This document shows, one piece after another, positions 34,043 through 42,456 of a DNA stretch of 64,000 bases. The DNA is taken from contig NZ_JAIUJS010000004.1 of assembly GCF_020166345.1 (NCBI RefSeq), forward strand, positions 124,001 to 188,000. The letters are read 5' to 3'. The notes beneath the pieces are model-generated. The model did not search any database. It was given only the letters and a program-made list of their open reading frames with translations, and was not told where the DNA came from. The stretch's first letter is position 1. Each line of letters opens with the position of its first letter. Source of the DNA: Winogradskyella vincentii. GTDB taxonomy: Bacteria; Bacteroidota; Bacteroidia; Flavobacteriales; Flavobacteriaceae. The position numbers and the translations under genes are program-made.

Positions 34043-34705
34043 TCAGGACTCTATAAGTTTTGGTAAATTTTCATTAAACCACTTATATTTATTAATAATC
34101 ATAATATGTGTACCTCCTTTAATTACTATACAATCTCCAACACAAGAATGAGGAAATACAGAATCATTATCACCATTAATATATATAGCATTTGGGTTTG
34201 GTTCATCTTGTGACCAACATAATACTTGCTTTATTGACCAGTCTAGGTAAACTTTGTCATTAACCGACAAATATTTTTTATAAAGGTCAACACGTTTTTT
34301 AATAGTTTCTCCAAAAGCATACTTTGCCAAAAAATCAACATTTCCAACCAATTGGGTGGGTAATATTTTATATGCTTTTGTAATTTTTAAAAGTTTAAAC
34401 CTCTTTGGTAATTCATGACGAGATTTAATACTTGAAACCACAAATAATTTTTTAATATTTAAAAACTTACTCATTTCTTGCACCAAAATACCTCCAAATG
34501 AGACACCTAAAAGCACTATATTGTCTTCAGTAATAAAATTGCACATTCGTTTAGCGTATTCCTCTAAAGTTTCGTTCTTTCCAGGAATTTGCCACTCTAA
34601 CCAATGAATTTTGTATTTGTCCTCCGGTAGTTTTATATACTCAAAAATAGTTGGGCTCGCAGCCATACCTGGCATTAAATAGACATGTGTAATTTCAGAA
34701 GCCAT
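34043..34705 (-). CDS. Alpha/beta hydrolase
   Basis: 220 aa. The oxyanion loop appears as YLMPGMAASPTIF, the nucleophile elbow as GVSFGG with Ser69, the acid as INGDNDSVFP and the catalytic His in KGGTHIMI near the C terminus. These define an alpha/beta hydrolase of the esterase/lipase kind. The protein is shorter than average and lacks a signal peptide, so it is cytoplasmic. The start chosen (MASEITHV) is the first ATG; an upstream TTG is possible. Its substrate is unknown. Confidence 0.85.
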   Translation of the reverse strand: MASEITHVYLMPGMAASPTIFEYIKLPEDKYKIHWLEWQIPGKNETLEEYAKRMCNFITEDNIVLLGVSFGGILVQEMSKFLNIKKLFVVSSIKSRHELPKRFKLLKITKAYKILPTQLVGNVDFLAKYAFGETIKKRVDLYKKYLSVNDKVYLDWSIKQVLCWSQDEPNPNAIYINGDNDSVFPHSCVGDCIVIKGGTHIMIINKYKWFNENLPKLIES

Positions 34706-34807
34706 TTTCAGTTTCAATTTAGAGCTTATAATGTTGTTAGGCCTTTATAAATGCCCATTTCAGAAGCATTTAACAGTTATAACTTAGGAGAATTCCCTAA
34801 TAATTTG

Positions 34808-34815
34808 TACCTTTG
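34808..34815 (+). promoter_or_regulatory. Candidate -7 box for the GNAT-like gene
   Basis: TACCTTTG matches TAnnTTTG about 64 bases before the ATG. A near-match TTA lies about 21 bases upstream. Confidence 0.45.
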
Positions 34816-34878
34816 CACTGCAAATCTATATAAATTATAGAATCTACACGCCAACCGCTAATCTTAAATAACGTAAAT

Positions 34879-35175
34879 ATGACAGAAACTGTTGAATTGA
34901 TTGATAATGATTTCCTACGTCAATTTGAATTAAAGGTAGATAACGACATGGCTGTTATTGAATATTCCCTTCAAGAACGCAAAATATTCCTGACTAAAAT
35001 GGTAATTCCAGACGTAATGAAGTCTGACACTTTTGAAAAAGAATTTTTGGCGATGGTATTTGATAATATTAAAGATAGAAATATCAGTGTGGTACCAACA
35101 AGTCCAGAAATAGCAAAATTTGTAAGAAGTAATAGAAAATATAAGCGAATGTTACCAGTAGGTATTCGTATATAA
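34879..35175 (+). CDS. Small GNAT-like N-acetyltransferase (YjdJ type)
   Basis: 98 aa, monodomain. The core has the beta-strand pattern of YjdJ-type GNAT proteins: FELKVDNDMAVIEYSLQERKIFLTKMVIPDVM, and the short acetyl-CoA region FEKEFLAMVFDNIKDRNISVVPTSPEIAKFVRSNRKY. These compact acetyltransferases are widespread in Bacteroidota and their substrates are mostly unknown. It has its own promoter and a terminator at its 3' end, which suggests monocistronic expression. Confidence 0.8.
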   Translation: MTETVELIDNDFLRQFELKVDNDMAVIEYSLQERKIFLTKMVIPDVMKSDTFEKEFLAMVFDNIKDRNISVVPTSPEIAKFVRSNRKYKRMLPVGIRI

Positions 35176-35196
35176 TTTGAAAAAGAAATACATTTT

Positions 35197-35230
35197 AAAA
35201 ACCCATGACTTATTATAGTTGTGGGTTTTT
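35197..35230. terminator. Intrinsic terminator
   Basis: AAAAACCCATGAC, eight-base loop, GTTGTGGGTTTTT: 13-bp stem with two G-U pairs and T-run, between convergent GNAT-like gene and mtaB. Confidence 0.85.
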
Positions 35231-35234
35231 TATT

Positions 35235-36563
35235 TTAATGGACTAGAGCTTCTTTAAAATTAAAGCGTACCAAACCATCTTCATCAATTTTGGTTAGTTT
35301 AACCTTGTGTAGTGTATTCACTAATTCGGGATTCCAAGGTGCCTTGACCTTTACATAATTTTCAGTAAATCCATGTATATAGCCTTGTTTGTTTTCACCT
35401 TCAAATAATACTACGCGATCGGTGTTCAGTTGACTTTCATAAAATGCTCTACGCTTCTTAACTGATAGCCCTCTAAGCATTTTACTTCGCTTTGCCCTTA
35501 TATTATTAGGTACAACACCATCCATTTCCGCAGCTTCTGTATTGTCTCTTTCAGAATAAGTAAATACATGTAGGTACGAAATATCGAGTTCATTTAAAAA
35601 GTTATAAGTCTCCAAAAACAACTCATCTGTTTCTCCCGGGAAACCAACTATAACATCTACACCAATGCATGCATGAGGCATTACTTGTTTTATTTTCGAA
35701 ACCCTATCAACATATAATTCCCGCATGTAACGGCGTTTCATTCTTTTTAGCAACTCATTACTCCCACTTTGAAGTGGCACGTGAAAATGTGGTACAAATG
35801 CCCTGGATTTAGAAACAAGGTCTATAGTTTCATTCTTTAATAAATTGGGTTCAATGGATGATATTCTTAAACGTTCTATCCCTTTTACTTTATCAAGTTC
35901 TGTAACTAAATCTAAAAAAGTATGTTCGTGTTTCTTATTACCAAATTCACCCTTGCCATAATCACCAATATTTACACCAGTTAAAACAATCTCCTTGATA
36001 CCTTTTTGAGATATTTCTTGCGCATTCTTTAACACATTCTCCATAGTATCACTTCTCGATATGCCACGAGCTAATGGAATTGTACAGTACGTACATTTAT
36101 AATCACATCCATCTTGTACTTTTAAAAATGCTCTTGTTCTATCTCCAATGGAATAACTACCAACATAGAAATCTGCTTCTTCAATTTCACATGAGTGTAC
36201 TTCGCCAAAATCATTTTTAGAAAGATCATTCAGGTAATCAGTAATTTTAAACTTCTCGGTGGCTCCTAATACCAAATCTACTCCATTAACATCAGCAAGT
36301 TCTTCAGGTTTAAGCTGAGCATAACAACCAATAGCAGCAACAAAAGCTTCCGGATTTACTTTTTGAGCTTGTTTAACAATAGTTTTAAATCTTTTATCGG
36401 CATTTTCAGTTACAGAACAGGTATTTATGACGTAGATATCTGCCTTCTCCTTGAAATCAACACGCTGAAATCCTTCATCATTAAAACTCCTAGAGATAGT
36501 TGAAGTTTCAGAGAAATTAAGTTTACAACCTAGTGTATAAAAAGCTACTTTCTTTGTTTCCAT
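35235..36563 (-). CDS. mtaB: tRNA threonylcarbamoyladenosine methylthiotransferase MtaB
   Basis: A radical-SAM enzyme that converts t6A37 of tRNA to ms2t6A37. 442 aa. The N-terminal UPF0004 domain carries its three cluster cysteines (YTLGCKLNFSE, INTCSVTENAD, AIGCYAQ), the radical SAM motif CDYKCTYCTIP (CxxxCxxC) is intact, and the C-terminal TRAM domain is recognisable in VVLFEGENKQGYIHGFTENYV. Subfamily MtaB rather than MiaB is shown by CKLNFSET and QDGCDYKCTYCTIP. Length normal. Confidence 0.93.
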   Translation of the reverse strand: METKKVAFYTLGCKLNFSETSTISRSFNDEGFQRVDFKEKADIYVINTCSVTENADKRFKTIVKQAQKVNPEAFVAAIGCYAQLKPEELADVNGVDLVLGATEKFKITDYLNDLSKNDFGEVHSCEIEEADFYVGSYSIGDRTRAFLKVQDGCDYKCTYCTIPLARGISRSDTMENVLKNAQEISQKGIKEIVLTGVNIGDYGKGEFGNKKHEHTFLDLVTELDKVKGIERLRISSIEPNLLKNETIDLVSKSRAFVPHFHVPLQSGSNELLKRMKRRYMRELYVDRVSKIKQVMPHACIGVDVIVGFPGETDELFLETYNFLNELDISYLHVFTYSERDNTEAAEMDGVVPNNIRAKRSKMLRGLSVKKRRAFYESQLNTDRVVLFEGENKQGYIHGFTENYVKVKAPWNPELVNTLHKVKLTKIDEDGLVRFNFKEALVH

Positions 36564-36657
36564 GTTTTGGTCTCTTGAACTTGTTTCAAGATCATTAATG
36601 GTATATATTTACTCTTCTCTAAATTTAGAGTCTGCAAATTTACAATATATAAGTTAT

Positions 36658-38283
36658 ATGCTAAAACACAGGAGATTCTTATTCAACTACTTACTAGCAG
36701 TGTTTAGTTGTTTAATTTTGGTTTCTTGTTTTTCAAAAAACGAATCTGAAAAAGACCACCTTGTTTTCAGGTATAATGAACATAAAAATATAAGTTCACT
36801 AGATCCTGCATTCTCAAAGGATATAGCAGATATCTGGGCAACACACCAATTATTTAATGGACTAGTGCAAATGGATGACTTACTGAATGTAAAGCCATGT
36901 ATTGCAACGAATTGGAAGATTACTGATAGTGCCAGAGTTTATACTTTCAAACTTAGAGACGATGTGTATTTTCATAAGCACCCTCTATTTGGTAAGGATT
37001 CTTCCCGAATCGTTAAAGCTTTAGATTTTGAATATAGTCTGGATAGACTAAAAGACAATTCCTTAGCATCACCTGGTAGCTGGGTTTTAAATAAAGTTGA
37101 TAGTTTTAAAGCAATTAATGACACAACTTTTCAGATTAGACTTAAACAACCGTTTCCTGCATTTTTAGGACTCTTAACAATGAAGTATTGCTCAGTTGTA
37201 CCAAAGGAGATTGTTGAACATTACGGTAGTGAATTTAGGTCTAACCCTATCGGTACAGGTCCTTTTAAATTTAAAAGATGGGAGGAAAATATTAAGCTTG
37301 TATTTCGAAGGAACAATAATTATTTTGAAACTTCTAGTGATGGTAATCAATTACCTTATTTAGAAGCTGTTGCCGTAACCTTTTTACCGGATAAGCAAAG
37401 TGAATTCTTGCAATTTGCACAAGGTAATATTGATTTTGTTTCTGGATTAGACGCTTCTTACAAGGATGAAATTTTGACGACCGATGGTAAACTAAAACCG
37501 TTGTATGAAAATGATGTAAACATGATAAGGGGTCCGTATCTCAATACAGAATACCTAGCCTTTTTTATGGAAACGAAGGTTAAACCTATTCAGAATCTTA
37601 AATTAAGAAAAGCAATCAATCTTGGGTTTGATCGTAATAAAATGATTACCTATTTACGAAATGGAATAGGTACACCTGCCAATGGTGGTTTTATTCCTAA
37701 AGGGCTCCCAGGGTATAATAAGGAAATAGGCTTCTCTTATAACCCAGAACTAGCTAGCCAACTTATTGAAGAGTTTAAAAAGGAAACAGGTATTTTAAAT
37801 CCAGAAATTACTTTAACCACTACTAGCAACTATCTAGATTTTTGCGAATTTATACAAAGAGAAATTCAGAAAATAGGCTTAAATGTAAATGTGGATGTAA
37901 TACCAGCTTCAAGTTTAAAAGATGCTAAAGCAAATGGACAGTTAGATTTTTTTAGAGCAAGTTGGGTGGCTGACTATCCTGATGCAGAAAATTATTTATC
38001 ACTTTATTACAGTAATAATTTTGCTCCAAATGGACCAAATTACACACATTATAAAACCGAAATTTTTGATAAATTATATGAAGCATCTTATTTAGAGACT
38101 GATCCTGGAGAACGATCTAAACTTTATACAAGAATGGATTCCCTTGTAATGACATCAGCTCCCGTTGTACCGATGTTCTATGATGAAGTTGTAAGATTTA
38201 CACGTAAAACAGTGAACGGTCTTGGTATAAACGCAACTAACTTATTAGAATTAAAATCAGTTAAAAAATCTAAAATTTACTGA
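36658..38283 (+). CDS. Peptide-type ABC transporter substrate-binding lipoprotein
   Basis: 541 aa from the ATG giving MLKHRRFLFNYLLAVFSCLILVSC, a lipoprotein signal with Cys at about 24; the longer open frame upstream has no signal. The mature part is a family 5 extracellular solute-binding protein (peptide/nickel/oligopeptide class): YNEHKNISSLDPAFSKDIADIWATHQLFNGLV, GTGPFKFKRWEENIKLVFRRN, ANGGFIPKGLPGYNKEIGF. No permease or ATPase genes are adjacent, as is common for these proteins in Bacteroidota. The ligand is probably a peptide but is not established. Its 3' end overlaps the convergent propeller gene by 14 bases. Confidence 0.88.
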   Translation: MLKHRRFLFNYLLAVFSCLILVSCFSKNESEKDHLVFRYNEHKNISSLDPAFSKDIADIWATHQLFNGLVQMDDLLNVKPCIATNWKITDSARVYTFKLRDDVYFHKHPLFGKDSSRIVKALDFEYSLDRLKDNSLASPGSWVLNKVDSFKAINDTTFQIRLKQPFPAFLGLLTMKYCSVVPKEIVEHYGSEFRSNPIGTGPFKFKRWEENIKLVFRRNNNYFETSSDGNQLPYLEAVAVTFLPDKQSEFLQFAQGNIDFVSGLDASYKDEILTTDGKLKPLYENDVNMIRGPYLNTEYLAFFMETKVKPIQNLKLRKAINLGFDRNKMITYLRNGIGTPANGGFIPKGLPGYNKEIGFSYNPELASQLIEEFKKETGILNPEITLTTTSNYLDFCEFIQREIQKIGLNVNVDVIPASSLKDAKANGQLDFFRASWVADYPDAENYLSLYYSNNFAPNGPNYTHYKTEIFDKLYEASYLETDPGERSKLYTRMDSLVMTSAPVVPMFYDEVVRFTRKTVNGLGINATNLLELKSVKKSKIY

Positions 38284-39175
38284 AATAATATAGATCGTCA
38301 CCTCCTGCTCCTTTAAGACGTCTAGATGATAAATAACCAGTTGTTAAATCATCATTTAAGAAAAAAGAGAAATCATCACCAGGACTATTTATTGGAGTTT
38401 CCAGAGAAACTGGTATTTGCTCTGGGTCGCTTGATTCTAAGTCATAACTATAAATGTCTAACCCACCCTTACCATATCTACGATTAGATGTAAAGTATAA
38501 GACGTTATCTGCACTAACAAATGGAAATATTTCAGTTCTTGAAGAGTTTATAGTTTCGCTCAATTTTGTAACCTCACCATAAGTCTTGTGATTTGATACA
38601 GACACTTTATAAAGATCTGATTTTCCCTTTGTTCCTCTGATATCAGCAATAAAATATAGTGTGTTGCCATCTGGACTTAAAGCCGGATGCGCAAAATTAT
38701 TATTCGGTTTACAGAATGGTAAAGTTTCAAAATTTGTCCAACCCTTTCCTTCAACATACTCAGCTCGTTGTATTAAAAGATTGTAAGTTTCAATTCCTTT
38801 TAATTTATTAGATCCTTTACCCGAATGATTAGAAGTAAAATACATGAATTTGCCATCTTTTGAATAGGTTGCAGCAGACATATTAAATTGTCCAAGTTCT
38901 GTCTTTACTATTGGCTTTGAATTGATAATTTCACCATCTTTAGACATTTCACCTTCATAGATACCATATACAAATCCCGAATACTTATCTTTTATTGGTC
39001 TTCCTCTTTTTGTAGTAAGATTATGGCTAAAAAAAACTTTATCGCCAACAACTCTAGCCGCGAAATGATCTAGATTTGAATTTATTGATAATTGTGTCAC
39101 TTCCACATCCTTACTTTGGGAAAAAGAAAAGGTGAGCGTGAATAATAATAGAAAAGTAATCTTAATTCTAAACAT
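38270..39175 (-). CDS. WD40-like (PD40) beta-propeller secreted protein
   Basis: 301 aa. Signal peptide ending in SFSQ, then PD40 (TolB-like) beta-propeller blades: SKDGKFMYFTSNHSGKG, ALSPDGNTLYFIADIRGTKGKSDLYKV, VLYFTSNRRYGKGGLDIYSYDL, GYLSSRRLKGAGGDDLYYF. Such repeats appear in Bacteroidota OmpA-type and secreted proteins and usually bind partners. No C-terminal OmpA or T9SS domain is present. It is two bases from the GlmU-like gene upstream, so the two form an operon. Function unknown. Confidence 0.85.
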   Translation of the reverse strand: MFRIKITFLLLFTLTFSFSQSKDVEVTQLSINSNLDHFAARVVGDKVFFSHNLTTKRGRPIKDKYSGFVYGIYEGEMSKDGEIINSKPIVKTELGQFNMSAATYSKDGKFMYFTSNHSGKGSNKLKGIETYNLLIQRAEYVEGKGWTNFETLPFCKPNNNFAHPALSPDGNTLYFIADIRGTKGKSDLYKVSVSNHKTYGEVTKLSETINSSRTEIFPFVSADNVLYFTSNRRYGKGGLDIYSYDLESSDPEQIPVSLETPINSPGDDFSFFLNDDLTTGYLSSRRLKGAGGDDLYYFSKF

Positions 39176-39177
39176 GG

Positions 39178-40353
39178 TTATTCTCTTCGGTATTGTTTTG
39201 TTTGTTCAAAAACGTGTACTAATATTGCTTTGTCTTTATTTGTAAATTTCTCGCCTCGCCTCGCCATAACAACCTCTGCTACTTCAAAAGCCTTGTTCGT
39301 TTTATAGGTTACAAAACCTTTGCTTCCGCCCCAAGAAAAACTTGGAACAAAATTACGAGGGAATCCACTTCCAAATATATTTGAACTAACACCAACAACC
39401 GTACCAGTATTAAACATAGTATTAATACCGCACTTACTATGGTCTCCCATCATTAGTCCACAAAATTGAAGACCTGTTTTAGCAAACCCTTCTGTTTTAT
39501 AATCCCAAAGTCTAACTTCGGCATAATTATTTTTTAAATTTGAATTATTGGTATCCGCTCCTAAATTGCACCATTCTCCAAGAACAGAATTACCTAAAAA
39601 TCCATCATGTCCTTTATTTGAATAACCAAACAGCACCGAATTATTTACCTCTCCACCAACCTTGCTATATGGTCCAACGGTAGTAGGTCCATAAATTTTA
39701 GAGGCCAACTTAACAGTTGCGTTTTGGCAAAGTGCAAACGGGCCTCTAATTACAGAGGCCTCCATTACCTCTGCATCCTTACCGATATAAATAGGGCCAG
39801 AACTAGCATTTAGAGTCACATACTCCAATTTTGCACCTTTTTCAATAAAAATATTTTCAGGCTTAATAGTATTTAATGTTGTTGGTATAGGTTGTGATTG
39901 ACGGCCTTTTGTTATTAGATTAAAATCTTCTGAGATTGCATCTCCATTTTTTGAAAAAATATCCCACGTGTGTTCAATTTTTATTATTTCACCATTAAAA
40001 TCAATCGCCTCGAAATTTGAAAAATCCTTGACCTCTTCACCTTCCTTCGCAAAGAACGCAATAACATCCTCTCCATTAAATAATGCCTGATTATGTTTAA
40101 GCCCCTTAACAAGCTCTGACACTTCCATATTTGGAAGAAAAGAGGCGTTAATCATTATGTTATCCTCCATTTCTACCATTGGATACTTATCTGCCAGATA
40201 ATCCTCTGTAACTGTTGTTGTTGTATACTCTAAATATGATTCCCATTTCTGACGTATTGTAAGAATCCCAACTCTAATGTCTGCAACAGGTCTTGTATAT
40301 GTAAAGGGTAATAGGTTGTTTCGGTATGGACCATCAAATAATATGTAATTCAT
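39178..40353 (-). CDS. GlmU-like sugar nucleotidyltransferase
   Basis: 391 aa. The N-terminal part (YILFDGPYRNNLLPFTYTRPVADIRVGILTIRQKW) differs from the GlmU pyrophosphorylase loop LAAGxGTRM and matches the diverged group labelled GlmU family protein in Bacteroidota. The C-terminal half is a left-handed beta-helix (hexapeptide pattern from about residue 170: VIRGPFALCQNATVKLASKIYGPTTVGPYSK). The enzyme may make or transfer to a nucleotide sugar or act as an acetyltransferase; which is not clear. It is followed two bases later by the beta-propeller gene. Confidence 0.85.
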   Translation of the reverse strand: MNYILFDGPYRNNLLPFTYTRPVADIRVGILTIRQKWESYLEYTTTTVTEDYLADKYPMVEMEDNIMINASFLPNMEVSELVKGLKHNQALFNGEDVIAFFAKEGEEVKDFSNFEAIDFNGEIIKIEHTWDIFSKNGDAISEDFNLITKGRQSQPIPTTLNTIKPENIFIEKGAKLEYVTLNASSGPIYIGKDAEVMEASVIRGPFALCQNATVKLASKIYGPTTVGPYSKVGGEVNNSVLFGYSNKGHDGFLGNSVLGEWCNLGADTNNSNLKNNYAEVRLWDYKTEGFAKTGLQFCGLMMGDHSKCGINTMFNTGTVVGVSSNIFGSGFPRNFVPSFSWGGSKGFVTYKTNKAFEVAEVVMARRGEKFTNKDKAILVHVFEQTKQYRRE

Positions 40354-40405
40354 AATAAGGACGTTGCTTTAGTTACTTATCAAAAGTAGCGTAATTGTAT
40401 AAAAC

Positions 40406-40440
40406 AAAAAAGCCTTTCTGTTGTAAGAAAGGCCTTTTTT
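40406..40440. terminator. Bidirectional intrinsic terminator
   Basis: GCCTTTCT, six-base loop, AGAAAGGC with A- and T-runs on both sides; ends the rpmE2 transcript on the minus strand. Confidence 0.9.
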
Positions 40441-40461
40441 AATATGTTGTTGTAGCTAAAC

Positions 40462-40713
40462 TTATTTTTTAAACTTAGCGTATTTGTTTTTGAATTTATC
40501 AATACGACCAGCAGTATCTACTAATTTAGATTTACCAGTATAGTATGGATGAGATGTTCTAGAAATCTCCAACTTAACCAATGGATATTCAACACCATCT
40601 ACTTCAATAGTTTCATTTGTATCAGCAGTAGACTTAGTTAAAAACACATCATCATTAGACATATCTTTAAACGCTACTAATCTATAATTTTCTGGATGTA
40701 TTCCTGCTTTCAT
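40462..40713 (-). CDS. rpmE2: 50S ribosomal protein L31, type B
   Basis: 83 aa starting [20 protein letters not shown]. The type B form is identified by the absence of the zinc-binding CxxC of type A L31 and by the conserved [15 protein letters not shown] near the C terminus. The start was chosen by homology; an upstream ATG would add nine residues not found in the family. The promoter upstream is a good consensus match and a terminator follows, so it is monocistronic. Zinc-independent L31 is used when zinc is scarce in organisms with both forms. Confidence 0.97.
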   Translation of the reverse strand: MKAGIHPENYRLVAFKDMSNDDVFLTKSTADTNETIEVDGVEYPLVKLEISRTSHPYYTGKSKLVDTAGRIDKFKNKYAKFKK

Positions 40714-40753
40714 CACTAAATTGTTTAAACTTACATTCAATTTTTTCGAGGTG

Positions 40754-40783
40754 CAAATTTAAGTATTTTTTGTAAATGTACAA
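40754..40783 (-). promoter_or_regulatory. Promoter of rpmE2
   Basis: On the minus strand TTG, 19 bases, TAAATTTG: a full match to the Bacteroidota -33/-7 consensus, 41 bases before the ATG. Confidence 0.75.
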
Positions 40784-40877
40784 TCTTTTTATTCTTTTTT
40801 ATTTGTTATTTATGATGTAACAATTCCTTATATTTATATACTAACTAGACAATTAACTAAAAAATCAAAATTCAATC

Positions 40878-41399
40878 ATGGAAAATCAGAAACCAACAGC
40901 TGGTAAATTCGCACTTAATTATGGAGTAATTCTTGGTGTATTAATGATAGCAATAGGTGTTGTAACCTACGTAACTGGCTTAGCACTCCAAGGAGAGCAA
41001 TGGCCAAATATCATTTATTACATAGCCTTCCCAGTTGTTATTATGTATGCAATTAGTCAATACAAAAAAGCCAATGCGAATACCCTTAGCCTTGGTGATG
41101 CAATAAAAGTTGGATTATCTATTGCAGTAATAAGTGCAATTGTTTATTTAATTTATGGGTTACTTTTTAACTATGTAATTGACCCAGATTTTATGCCCCA
41201 AATGATGGAGGTTATTCGAGATAAAACTATTGAACAGAATCCTAACATGTCACAAGCACAGTTAGACCAAAGTATGAAAATGGTAGAAATGATGTTTAAC
41301 CCATTTATCGGATCTGCTTTTTGGGTAGCTATGAGTGCATTCTTTGGATTAATTTATTCAATAATAGGTGGTTTAGTAATGAAAACTAAATCTAACTAA
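40878..41399 (+). CDS. DUF4199 membrane protein
   Basis: 173 aa with four transmembrane helices (about 11-33, 40-59, 70-95, 140-164), the arrangement of DUF4199. The N-terminal MENQKPTAGKFALNYGVILG and a hydrophilic loop with MMEVIRDKTIEQNPNMSQAQLDQSM between helices three and four are typical. Members are common in Bacteroidota, often next to a family 2 glycosyltransferase, as here. A role with lipid-linked sugars is possible but unproven. Confidence 0.85.
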   Translation: MENQKPTAGKFALNYGVILGVLMIAIGVVTYVTGLALQGEQWPNIIYYIAFPVVIMYAISQYKKANANTLSLGDAIKVGLSIAVISAIVYLIYGLLFNYVIDPDFMPQMMEVIRDKTIEQNPNMSQAQLDQSMKMVEMMFNPFIGSAFWVAMSAFFGLIYSIIGGLVMKTKSN

Positions 41400-41416
41400 T
41401 GCTTAAATAATTTAAT

Positions 41417-41424
41417 TATTTTTG
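41417..41424 (+). promoter_or_regulatory. Candidate -7 box before the glycosyltransferase
   Basis: TATTTTTG matches TAnnTTTG, 28 bases before the ATG. No -33 TTG at expected spacing. Confidence 0.4.
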
Positions 41425-41451
41425 AGGTCTACTTACGAAGACTTTTAAAAT

Positions 41452-42405
41452 ATGAACATATCAGTAGTAATACCACTACTTAATGAAGAAGATTCTTTAA
41501 AAGAATTACACGATTGGATTGTATCAGTGATGCAATCCAATTCGTTTTCATACGAAATTCTATTTATTGATGATGGTAGTACTGATAATTCTTGGGATGT
41601 AATCCAACAACTTTCTATTTCCAATAAAAGCGTAAAAGGCATCAAGTTCCTCAGAAACTTTGGTAAGTCTCAAGCATTGCATGCTGGCTTTGCCAAAGCG
41701 GAAGGAGATGTTATAATTACAATGGATGCAGATTTACAAGATAATCCTGAAGAAATCCCTGAGCTTTATAATTTGATTATAAATGATGGATATGACTTAG
41801 TTTCTGGTTGGAAGAAAAAGCGGTACGATTCGGTTATAGCAAAAAATATTCCTTCTAAATTATTTAATTGGGCCGCAAGAAAAACGTCTGGAGTTAAACT
41901 CAATGATTTTAATTGTGGTTTAAAGGCTTATAAGAAGGCAGTGGTTAAAAACATAGATGTTTACGGAGAAATGCATCGTTACATACCAGTTCTGGCAAAA
42001 AATGCCGGATTCACAAAAATAGGTGAAAAGGTAGTACAGCATCAAGCTCGTAAATATGGACATACAAAATTTGGCATGAATAGATTTATTAATGGTTTTT
42101 TAGACCTCGTAACCGTATGGTTTATTTCTAAATTCGGAAGGCGACCAATGCACTTATTTGGAGCTCTCGGTGTAATAATGTTTATAATAGGATTTGGCTT
42201 CGCCTTTTATCTTGGAATAGACAAACTCTTTTTAAATCCTAAAGGAAGGCTAATAACTGACAGACCACAGTTTTTCATTGCATTAGCAACAATGATAATT
42301 GGTGTTCAGTTTTTTATTGCAGGTTTCTTAGGAGAACTAATACTTAGAACAAAAAGACAACAACAACGCTATAACATAGACAAAGAATTAAATTCACCAA
42401 AATAA
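41452..42405 (+). CDS. Family 2 glycosyltransferase (polyprenyl-phosphate sugar transferase type)
   Basis: 317 aa. GT-A domain: NISVVIPLLNEEDSLKEL, the nucleotide-binding FIDDGSTDNSWDVI, the DxD-like MDADLQDNPEEIPELY (about 86-101), then DFNCGLKAYKKAV and a C-terminal pair of transmembrane helices (about 232-253 and 272-297). This is the arrangement of GtrB/DPMS enzymes that move a sugar from UDP or GDP to polyprenyl phosphate. The sugar and later steps are unknown; the MsbA-like exporter two genes on may carry the product. Confidence 0.88.
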   Translation: MNISVVIPLLNEEDSLKELHDWIVSVMQSNSFSYEILFIDDGSTDNSWDVIQQLSISNKSVKGIKFLRNFGKSQALHAGFAKAEGDVIITMDADLQDNPEEIPELYNLIINDGYDLVSGWKKKRYDSVIAKNIPSKLFNWAARKTSGVKLNDFNCGLKAYKKAVVKNIDVYGEMHRYIPVLAKNAGFTKIGEKVVQHQARKYGHTKFGMNRFINGFLDLVTVWFISKFGRRPMHLFGALGVIMFIIGFGFAFYLGIDKLFLNPKGRLITDRPQFFIALATMIIGVQFFIAGFLGELILRTKRQQQRYNIDKELNSPK

Positions 42406-42456
42406 CATTAACAAAATCGGTAATTGTTTACCTTTATACTATAAATATTTTACAGC

